Positions 58,032 through 64,000 of a stretch of 64,000 nt of DNA are shown in pieces. The notes beneath the pieces were generated by a model. The model ran no database searches, was not told the DNA's origin, and saw only the letters and a list, made by a program, of their open reading frames with translations. The stretch comes from Arthrobacter endolithicus (lineage in GTDB: Bacteria; Actinomycetota; Actinomycetes; Actinomycetales; Micrococcaceae): contig NZ_JAPNLH010000004.1 in assembly GCF_026627425.1 (NCBI RefSeq), positions 62,001-126,000 of the forward strand, in the 5' to 3' direction. Position numbers and translations under genes: made by a program. How positions within the stretch are numbered: the stretch's first letter is position 1; the number at the start of each line of letters is the position of its first letter.

Positions 58032-58460
58032 TTAAGACTCCAGCGAGGCCGTCAGCGTAATATTGACGCCAGCCAGTGCCGCAGAGACCGGGCAGCCGGA
58101 CTTTGCGTTGTCGGCAATACGCTGGAAGTCTTCTTCGCTGAGCCCGGGAACCTTCGCCTTGAGCGTCAAGTGGCTGCCGGTGATGCCTTCTCCCGGCTGG
58201 AAGGTCACATCGGCGGTGGTATGAACCTCGTCGGGAGTCTTACCTTCTTCGCCCAGCATGTTGCTGAATGCCATGGAGAAGCAAGCCGAATGAGCGGCGG
58301 CGATCAATTCTTCCGGGCTGGTCTTGCCTTCAGCCTGCTCCGAGCGAGCCTTCCAAGTGACGTCGTAGGTGCCAACGCCGGAAGTATCCAGCGTGACCTG
58401 CCCGGAACCACTGGGCAAATCGCCGTTCCAGACGGTATGGGCTGTGCGTGTAGTAGCCAT
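58032..58460 (-). CDS. OsmC/Ohr-family peroxidase-like protein
   Basis: OsmC-family proteins reduce organic hydroperoxides using two Cys residues. The 142-residue product has both: AAHSACFSMAFSNML and AKSGCPVSAAL. SPEELIAAAHSAC is the family signature. ATG 58460 follows AGGAG and matches the usual start and length of OsmC; an in-frame extension upstream is not needed. It is probably a single-gene unit, with the terminator at 57940-57978 after it. Whether it is OsmC or Ohr proper cannot be settled, but the sequence looks more OsmC-like. Confidence 0.92.
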   Translation of the reverse strand: MATTRTAHTVWNGDLPSGSGQVTLDTSGVGTYDVTWKARSEQAEGKTSPEELIAAAHSACFSMAFSNMLGEEGKTPDEVHTTADVTFQPGEGITGSHLTLKAKVPGLSEEDFQRIADNAKSGCPVSAALAGVNITLTASLES

Positions 58461-58557
58461 GCTAACTCCTAGGGTAGTTGGTGCTGCCAGTAGGCTGTGG
58501 AACTTTGCCGGTACTGGCGGCGGATGTTCCAATACGTCCTTACTGTCCCACCCTATG

Positions 58558-58580
58558 CTGTGCGAAGAGACTTCGCACAG
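58558..58580 (-). terminator. Hairpin terminator of second HNH gene
   Basis: CTGTGCGAAG (58558-58567) pairs perfectly with CTTCGCACAG (58571-58580) across an AGA loop, eight bases beyond the stop codon on the minus strand. Confidence 0.7.
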
Positions 58581-58587
58581 GCCGGCC

Positions 58588-60321
58588 CTAGAAGGGTGGG
58601 GGTTGGGGGTTTTTGGTGTAGGTCCGGCCGGTGGGTGAGGTGTGGATGAAGGTGCCTGGGGTGGGTTGGCTGACGGTCCAGCCGGTGCCTGGGTTGTCTT
58701 TGAGGTGGTGGTCTGTTGTGCAGAGTGGGCCGAGGTTGGTGTCGCTGGTTTCGCCCAGGGGTACGGGTGTGCCGTCGGTGGCGTAGGTTTGCCGGTAGTA
58801 GGGGATGGTGTGGTCGATGTCGCAGTCCCTGGCGGGTTTGTCGCAGCCGATGCCGCGGCAGGTTTGGTCCCGGGTGATGATCCAGCGTTTGAGGTCTGCG
58901 GGCGGGTCGTGTTGGCGGCGTCCGATGGAGAGGATGGTCCCGGTTTCGGGGTCGGTGAGGATCCGTAGCCAGGATGTTGCTTTCCCGGCCAGTAAGCGGG
59001 CGGTCTCGAGGGGGATTGGTCCGTAGCCGTCGAGGACGGCGGGTTTGTCTTCGACGCCGAGGAGGGTCAGGACGGGCACGGTCACGGCGATCTGCGCCGG
59101 CGCCCACCGCCGACCGCGTACCAGGCCGCCCCGGGCCCCGGTATGGGATCCGGCCGCGTCAGCCCGGCCCAGCCCGGCCCTGCCAGTGTTGGAGCTGCCG
59201 GTGTTGGAGCTGCCGGTGTTGGTGGTCCCGGTGCAGGTGGTACGGGTGTTTCCGGGACCGGTCTCAGGGACCGGGGCGGTCTCGGTGTCGGTGCTGGCAT
59301 CAGTGTCGGTGTCGGTGTCGGTGTCGGTATCGGTGTTGGGGTTGGTGGTGGTGTCGAAGATGTCGGTGAAGACGTCGGCGCGGTATTCGTTGATGGCGCG
59401 GGAGGGTTTCCCTCCGGGTGTGGACGCGGTGGTCGGTTCGCCTTCTTGTTGCGCGCGGTGGGCCCAGGCGTCGATGGTCTCGTAGAGCCGGCGGGCATCC
59501 ACGGCGGAAAGGTGCGCGCCGATGTCGGCCATGCCATCGGCTTGCGGGGTGAACCAGACATCACGGGTGGTGCGGGCGCGTTCGAAGCGGGCGGTAAGGG
59601 GTTCGGGATCGAGTTTCTCGGCCATGACCCGGGCGTGGCGTTCCAGTGCTTTCGGTGTCAGGGACGGTGCGGTCCCGGCGATCGCGGCATCGACCCGTGG
59701 CCATAGGTGTGCGGGGGTGGTGGCGAGGCCGGTGAAGATCGCCTGCACCCGTGCTTTGTCTAGGATCCCTTGTTCGTGCAGGGCCAAGGTGGCCGGGAGG
59801 AGCTGGGTGAGGTATTCACTCTGGTCCATCAGCCGTTGCGCGGCGAAGGAGCTCAGATGCAGGACGGCACCGATTTCCGCGGCGGCGTGTTTGGAGCGCT
59901 CGGAAATCCATTCGGACCGGGCCGGGACCGTGGAGCGCCGGGGTGTTTCCTCCGGCAGTGGCGGACGAACGGTCGCGAACGCCGCGACGGCCCGGGCCTG
60001 GACGGCTTGGGCCCAGGAGATCAGTTTCCCGGCGGCGCCGGCGTAATCGAGGAATTCATCGGCTCCGCCGCCGGCGGGATTCAGTTCAGCCAGGGCCGTG
60101 GCCGCCGCGATCGGGTCCAGGGCCGCGGGGTTGTCCTCCCGCGTCAGGGCGGCCAGCAACGCGCGGGGACCGGCCTGCGGGTGCCTGAGGTCCTTCTCGG
60201 TAACGTATTTGGCCGGACCCCAAAACAGCTCCGGCAACCCGGCATCATGAACGTTCCGGGCATGTCCGGGAGCCTCGAGGAATTCCTCCAGAAGCGCCTC
60301 AAAACCCCGACCGGTTCCCAT
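58588..60321 (-). CDS. Second DUF222/HNH endonuclease-like protein
   Basis: This 577-residue protein has the same layout as the gene at 845-3502: an N-terminal alpha-helical DUF222 region, including LLPATLALHEQGILDKARVQAIFTGLATTPAHLWPRVDAAIAGTAPSLTP and MAEKLDPEPLTARFERARTTRDVWFTPQADGMADIGAHLSAVDA, a repetitive linker ((TD)n and SSNTG repeats, 59186-59230 as 15-bp units), and a C-terminal HNH region (DQTCRGIGCDKPARDCDIDHTIPYYR and LCTTDHHLKD). The HNH part differs in detail, so the two are divergent paralogues. ATG 60321 lies six bases after TATGAT, fixing the start. The role is unknown. Confidence 0.9.
   Translation of the reverse strand: MGTGRGFEALLEEFLEAPGHARNVHDAGLPELFWGPAKYVTEKDLRHPQAGPRALLAALTREDNPAALDPIAAATALAELNPAGGGADEFLDYAGAAGKLISWAQAVQARAVAAFATVRPPLPEETPRRSTVPARSEWISERSKHAAAEIGAVLHLSSFAAQRLMDQSEYLTQLLPATLALHEQGILDKARVQAIFTGLATTPAHLWPRVDAAIAGTAPSLTPKALERHARVMAEKLDPEPLTARFERARTTRDVWFTPQADGMADIGAHLSAVDARRLYETIDAWAHRAQQEGEPTTASTPGGKPSRAINEYRADVFTDIFDTTTNPNTDTDTDTDTDTDASTDTETAPVPETGPGNTRTTCTGTTNTGSSNTGSSNTGRAGLGRADAAGSHTGARGGLVRGRRWAPAQIAVTVPVLTLLGVEDKPAVLDGYGPIPLETARLLAGKATSWLRILTDPETGTILSIGRRQHDPPADLKRWIITRDQTCRGIGCDKPARDCDIDHTIPYYRQTYATDGTPVPLGETSDTNLGPLCTTDHHLKDNPGTGWTVSQPTPGTFIHTSPTGRTYTKNPQPPPF
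59186..59230 (-). repeat. 15-bp repeats in second HNH gene
   Basis: Two identical 15-bp copies and one diverged copy, read on the plus strand as GTGTTGGAGCTGCCG, encode SSNTG-type repeats on the minus strand. Confidence 0.88.
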
Positions 60322-60333
60322 ACACCAATCATA
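60322..60333 (-). promoter_or_regulatory. Leaderless-type promoter of second HNH gene
   Basis: On the minus strand TATGAT (60333-60328) is followed by six bases and the ATG at 60321. This is the best -10 hexamer of the leaderless set. Confidence 0.68.
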
Positions 60334-60450
60334 TCCTAACCAATCACCAATTAGAATACTTGAGTCGAACAAATATACGACGGAAGTAGAACGCCGATGG
60401 GCGCCCTTCCTGAATGGAAAGAGCGCCCATCGGCAGTGGCTAACTGGGAG

Positions 60451-62271
60451 TTAGAGGCCCAGCTCCGACTCGAAGTTTCCTTCTTCCAGGCGCGCCCGCA
60501 GTGTCTGCAGGAAACGTCCGGCGTCGGCGCCGTCGACCAGGCGGTGGTCGTACGTCAAGGACAGGTACATCATGGAACGAATCGCGATGGTGTCGTCTCC
60601 GTCAGGACCGGTGATCACGACCGGCCGCTTCACGATGGCACCGGTACCGAGAATCCCGACCTGCGGCTGGTTGATGATTGGCGTGTCGAACAAGGCGCCC
60701 ACGGAACCGATGTTGGTGATGCTGAACGTTCCGCCGGAGAGCTCGTCCGGGCCAATCTTATTATTTCGGGTCCGGGACGCAACGTCGGCAATCTTGGCCG
60801 CCAAACCGGCCAGATTGAGGTTGCCGGCATCGGCGATGACAGGAACCAAGAGACCCTTGTCCGTATCCACAGCAATCGCCAGGTGCTCGGCGTTGTGGTA
60901 CGTGATCTCCTGCTTGTCCTCGTCATAGGCAGCGTTGACCTTCGGGTGCTGCTTCAGGGCCTCGGCGACAGCCTTGGCAATGAACGGCAGGAAGGTGAGC
61001 TTGACGCCGTTCTGAGCCTGGAAGGTACCCTTCGCCGCCGTACGCAGTTTGGCGATCTTGGTCATGTCGACCTCGTGCACCTGCGTCAGCTGAGTGGAAA
61101 CATCCAAGGATTCGCGCATACGACGGGCGATGACCTGCCGGATCCGAGGAGCCTTCTGGACCGTACCGCGCAGCGAGGAGGCCGGAGCACCTGCAGCGGC
61201 CGGGGCTGCAGACGAAGCCGCAGCCGGGGCGGACGGGGCCGCCGCGGGGGCAGCGCTGGGCGCCGGTGCGGCTTTCGCCTCGGCAGCAGCAACGACGTCC
61301 TGCTTGCGGATGCGACCGCCGACGCCGGTGCCGGTGACAGCTGCCAGATCGACTCCGTGCTGGTTGGCCAGCTTGCGGACCAACGGAGTGACGTACCCGG
61401 CTTCACCGCCATCAGAGGGTGCCGTGGTCTTGGCTGCCGAATCCTTGGCCGCAGAAACCGTAGGGGCCGACGCCGGAGGTGCAGAGGGTGCAGCAGAGGG
61501 AACCTCAGCTTCCGGTGCGGGAGCCTCGGTGCCTGCACCCGTTTTGGGAGCAGCCGTATCGACGGGCTTCTGCTGGGTTTGTGTAGAATTGGCATCGGCA
61601 GCCGGCTTGGCCTCAGGGGCGGGTTCGGACGCAGCGGCCGCGCCGGATCCGATGACGGCGAGCACGGAGCCGACTTCGGCGGTCTCGTCCTCGTTGACGC
61701 GGATTTCCTGCAGCGTTCCTGCCACGGGGGACGGGATCTCGGTGTCAACCTTGTCCGTGGAGACCTCAAGAAGGGGTTCATCGACCTCAACGGAATCGCC
61801 CACCGCCTTGAGCCAGCGGGTCACGGTTCCTTCGGTCACGCTCTCGCCCAATGCAGGCAGAATGACGTCGTGCGTCTCGCCGCCACCGGACGAAGCTCCA
61901 TTATCGGGAGCGACAGGTTCACTCTTCGCGGCGGAAGAATCCGAACCGATCGGAGCGTCAGCGGAAGGCGTTGTCGTCTCGGCAGGGGAAACGTTCGCTT
62001 CCGGCGCTGCAGCGTCTTCGGTCGCTGCCGAATCACCGCTGCCGATGCGCACCAGCGGGGCGCCGACCTCTGCCGTCTCGTCCTCGGCAACAAGAATTTC
62101 CTCGATCACACCCGCGATCGGAGAAGGGATCTCGGTGTCAACCTTGTCGGTTGAGACTTCGAGCAGGGGCTCGTCTACCTCAACCCGGTCACCAACCTGC
62201 TTGAGCCAGCGAGTGACGGTACCTTCGGTGACGCTTTCACCAAGGGCGGGTAAGTTCACGGATTCAGACAT
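60451..62271 (-). CDS. sucB: 2-oxoacid dehydrogenase E2, two lipoyl domains
   Basis: This is the dihydrolipoamide acyltransferase core of a 2-oxoacid dehydrogenase complex, most like succinyltransferase (SucB). Two lipoyl domains, each with the lysine in [12 protein letters not shown], lie at about residues 1-80 and 130-210, separated by Ala/Pro/Ser linkers. A peripheral subunit-binding domain ([34 protein letters not shown]) and the catalytic domain follow, ending in the active-site [14 protein letters not shown] with His and Asp. ATG 62271 gives the family N-terminus ([17 protein letters not shown]); AAGGAG lies about 12 bases upstream. Two hairpins precede it. Substrate (succinyl or acetyl) is inferred. 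The pairing with lpdA is typical. Confidence 0.93.
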   Translation of the reverse strand: MSESVNLPALGESVTEGTVTRWLKQVGDRVEVDEPLLEVSTDKVDTEIPSPIAGVIEEILVAEDETAEVGAPLVRIGSGDSAATEDAAAPEANVSPAETTTPSADAPIGSDSSAAKSEPVAPDNGASSGGGETHDVILPALGESVTEGTVTRWLKAVGDSVEVDEPLLEVSTDKVDTEIPSPVAGTLQEIRVNEDETAEVGSVLAVIGSGAAAASEPAPEAKPAADANSTQTQQKPVDTAAPKTGAGTEAPAPEAEVPSAAPSAPPASAPTVSAAKDSAAKTTAPSDGGEAGYVTPLVRKLANQHGVDLAAVTGTGVGGRIRKQDVVAAAEAKAAPAPSAAPAAAPSAPAAASSAAPAAAGAPASSLRGTVQKAPRIRQVIARRMRESLDVSTQLTQVHEVDMTKIAKLRTAAKGTFQAQNGVKLTFLPFIAKAVAEALKQHPKVNAAYDEDKQEITYHNAEHLAIAVDTDKGLLVPVIADAGNLNLAGLAAKIADVASRTRNNKIGPDELSGGTFSITNIGSVGALFDTPIINQPQVGILGTGAIVKRPVVITGPDGDDTIAIRSMMYLSLTYDHRLVDGADAGRFLQTLRARLEEGNFESELGL

Positions 62272-62310
62272 TTCGTCCCCGTTCTCCTTTATCTGCAATG
62301 CGAATTGATA

Positions 62311-62337
62311 GCGGTATTTCTACGCCTGAAATACCGC
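62311..62337 (-). promoter_or_regulatory. Hairpin B in sucB leader
   Basis: GCGGTATTTC at 62311-62320 and GAAATACCGC at 62328-62337 form a perfect 10-bp stem with a 7-base loop, some 20 bases upstream of the sucB ribosome binding site. Confidence 0.75.
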
Positions 62338-62354
62338 TGGGAATACTGCTTTGA

Positions 62355-62393
62355 GCTTAGTGCACCCGGTGCGGAACACCGGGTGCACTAAGC
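62355..62393 (-). terminator. Hairpin A between lpdA and sucB
   Basis: A perfect 17-bp stem (62355-62371 with 62377-62393) closes a five-base loop right after the lpdA stop. No T-tract follows on the minus strand, so it may be an attenuator or mRNA-processing site rather than a plain terminator. Confidence 0.72.
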
Positions 62394-62401
62394 AAGTGTT
62401 A

Positions 62402-63784
62402 CTAGCCGTGCAGCGGATGGCCGGCCAGGGCCATGGCAGCCTCGCCCAGGGCCTCGTTTTGCGTGGGGTGCGCGTGGAGCAGCTGCGCGACGTCTTCGGG
62501 GTAGGCTTCCCAGTTGACAATCAGCTGAGCCTCCCCGATCTGCTCGCCCATGCGTGAACCAATCATGTGAACGCCGACGACGGGGCCGTCCTTTTCGCGG
62601 ACAAACTTCACCAGGCCACCGGTACCGAGAATGGAGCTCTTGCCGTTGCCGGCCAGGTTGTACTCGACGCTTTCGACCTTGTCGTCGCCGAACTTAGCCT
62701 TGGCTGCCTTTTCGCTCAGGCCCACCGACGCGATTTCGGGGTCGCAGTAGGTGACCTTGGGGACGTTGATGTCCTCAACAACCACCGGACTCTTGCCGGC
62801 GATTTCCTCGGCAACGAAGATGCCTTGCTGGAAACCGCGGTGCGCCAGCTGTACGCCGGGGACAATATCGCCGACGGCGTAGATGTTGCCCACACCGGTG
62901 TGCAGGCGTTCGTTGGTGATGACGAAGCCGCGGTCCATCGTGATACCCGCCTCTTCGTAGCCCAGGTTGGCGGTGGAGGGCCCGCGGCCTACGGCGACGA
63001 GCATCAGATCTGCCTCGAACGTCTTGCCGTCGACGAGAGTCACCTTGACGCCGTCGTCGTTCTGCTCCACGCCCTGGAAGAAGGTGCCGGTGCTGAACTT
63101 GATGCCGCGCTTCTTGAAGGTGCGCTCAAGCACCTTGATGATGGCAGCGTCCTCGTTCGGCACCAGCGAGGGCAGGCCCTCGATGATGGTGACGTCAACG
63201 CCGAAGGACTTCCAGACCGAGGCGAATTCAACGCCGATCACGCCGCCGCCAAGGACGATGACGCTCTTAGGCAGGTAATCCATGGTCAGGGCGGTGTCGG
63301 AGGTAATGACCTTCCCGCCGATTTCCAGTCCCGGCAGGCTGCGGGAGTAGGACCCGGTGGCCAGAATTATGTTCTTGCCGGTGTAGGCGGTTCCGTTCAC
63401 CGTGACGGTGTTCTCGGCGGTGAGCTTGCCCTCGCCTTCGATGACGGTGATGCCCTTGCCCTTGATCAGGCCGCTGAGGCCCTTGAACTTGCCGGCAATG
63501 ATGCCGTCCTTGTAGGCATTGACCGCCCTCATGTCAATGGAGTCAAGGGTGACGTTGACGCCGTACTTCGCAGCGTCGCGGGCATGATCGGCGAGTTCCG
63601 CAGAGTGCAGCAGCGCCTTGGTGGGGATACAACCGTTGTGCAGGCAGGTTCCGCCCAACTTGCCTTTCTCGACAAGTCCAACAGTGAAGCCCAGCTGGAC
63701 GGCACGGAGGGCTGCGGCATAGCCGCCGCTCCCAGCCCCGAGAACCAGGATGTCAAATTCTTGCGCAGCTGCCTGATCGGCCAC
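62402..63784 (-). CDS. lpdA: Dihydrolipoamide dehydrogenase
   Basis: LpdA (E3) re-oxidises dihydrolipoyl groups with NAD and FAD. The FAD site FDILVLGAGSGGYAAALRAVQLG and the redox disulphide GGTCLHNGCIPTKALL are near the N-terminus. VIVLGGGVIGVEFASVWKSFG is the NAD site, NIYAVGDIVPGVQLAHRG the second FAD contact, and HAHPTQNEALGEA the catalytic His-Glu. The length of 460 residues is standard. The GTG at 63784 follows GAGGGAG. It shares a transcript or at least orientation with sucB, with a strong hairpin between. Confidence 0.97.
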   Translation of the reverse strand: MADQAAAQEFDILVLGAGSGGYAAALRAVQLGFTVGLVEKGKLGGTCLHNGCIPTKALLHSAELADHARDAAKYGVNVTLDSIDMRAVNAYKDGIIAGKFKGLSGLIKGKGITVIEGEGKLTAENTVTVNGTAYTGKNIILATGSYSRSLPGLEIGGKVITSDTALTMDYLPKSVIVLGGGVIGVEFASVWKSFGVDVTIIEGLPSLVPNEDAAIIKVLERTFKKRGIKFSTGTFFQGVEQNDDGVKVTLVDGKTFEADLMLVAVGRGPSTANLGYEEAGITMDRGFVITNERLHTGVGNIYAVGDIVPGVQLAHRGFQQGIFVAEEIAGKSPVVVEDINVPKVTYCDPEIASVGLSEKAAKAKFGDDKVESVEYNLAGNGKSSILGTGGLVKFVREKDGPVVGVHMIGSRMGEQIGEAQLIVNWEAYPEDVAQLLHAHPTQNEALGEAAMALAGHPLHG

Positions 63785-63872
63785 TTAGACGCTCCCTCGC
63801 GTATCGGTTGACGCGCATAGCCGCGCGCCTTCTTGTTCACTACTTTGTTCACTGCTTTGTTCACTACTGCAA

Positions 63873-64000
63873 CTAAACAACGTGGTCTGACGTACCTGCA
63901 GTGCCGGATTTCTGTGCAGCGACGAATCCAGCAGGCAGACTTTCAGCCTTCACCTTATCGTCCACAGTAACCATGCTCCACCTGCGGGACGCGCAGATGA
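63873..64000 (-). CDS. Possible C-terminus of a protein, cut by window edge
   Basis: A minus-strand frame open from the window edge ends at the TAG at 63873-63875, reading MVTVDDKVKAESLPAGF then VAAQKSGTAGTSDHVV in its last part. I do not recognise it. It may be the end of a gene upstream of lpdA, or a chance frame. Confidence 0.28.
   Translation of the reverse strand, partial: ICASRRWSMVTVDDKVKAESLPAGFVAAQKSGTAGTSDHVV

Noticed and set aside
60397-62154. 585-codon plus-strand frame opposite sucB
   Set aside because: Antisense to two lipoyl domains and the catalytic core; its Gly/Arg/Ser composition is that expected of a shadow.
38033-62360. The 12-mer TAAGCTCAAAGC found both at the panB promoter and after hairpin A ahead of sucB
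   Set aside because: Both are on the minus strand and could hint at a sucB promoter, but at sucB the sequence lies about 80 bases from the start and partly within the hairpin arm, so coincidence is the simpler reading.
62567-63811. 414-codon plus-strand frame opposite lpdA
   Set aside because: Antisense shadow of an enzyme with all its FAD, NAD and disulphide motifs on the minus strand.

Overview
The window looks like chromosomal core of a high-GC Gram-positive bacterium of the Micrococcaceae (Arthrobacter or a close relative). The grounds are gene content and order: an actinobacterial division and cell wall (dcw) cluster without ftsA or ddl, followed by pgeF-yggS-sepF-yggT-divIVA; NrdR; a polyphosphate-glucokinase-type ROK kinase; GlnA2 beside GlnE; and a two-lipoyl-domain E2 beside lipoamide dehydrogenase, with lipA/lipB nearby. 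The genus is inference from recall, not a search. No tRNA, rRNA, insertion sequence, CRISPR array or prophage was seen.

Layout. 1-619: 5' part of a lipoprotein gene, minus strand, cut by the window edge. 845-3502: DUF222/HNH endonuclease-like gene rich in repeats. 3579-5437: dinB and a DUF3040 membrane protein. 5854-26845: mraZ with its operator, rsmH, ftsL, ftsI, murE, murF, mraY, murD, ftsW, murG, murC, ftsQ, ftsZ, pgeF, yggS, sepF, yggT and divIVA, mostly with ATGA-type stop/start overlaps. 26910-34922: lspA, a pseudouridine synthase, dnaE, a small membrane protein, hisD and nrdR with paired NrdR-box-like sites. 35068-38026: ppgK, map, a 54-residue SPOR-like gene and panB. 38124-47531: a nitrogen block of glnA2, glnE, a fused binding protein-permease with its ATPase, glutaminase and adenylylatable glnA. 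47727-50954: an RDD protein, a DUF4191 protein, lipA and lipB. 51060-57807: an atypical kinase-like protein, a TIGR01777 epimerase and a tricorn-type protease. 58032-63784: OsmC, a second DUF222/HNH gene, sucB (E2) and lpdA.

How it works together. The dcw block makes lipid-linked peptidoglycan precursor (MurE/F/C/D, MraY, MurG), polymerises it at the septum (FtsW, FtsI) and positions the ring (FtsZ, SepF, FtsQ, FtsL, DivIVA). The nitrogen block makes glutamine, switches GlnA by adenylylation, imports a polar amino acid and hydrolyses glutamine. LipB and LipA lipoylate the E2 that LpdA re-oxidises.

Three signals cut across the annotation. First, in-frame tandem repeats, strikingly often 15 bp (five residues), sit inside at least seven unrelated genes. 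Second, eight genes have a TAnnnT hexamer exactly 6 nt before the start codon, which implies leaderless transcripts. Third, two perfect hairpins lie in tandem between lpdA and sucB. The two DUF222/HNH genes are the best candidates for an uncharacterised system, but nothing here proves one.
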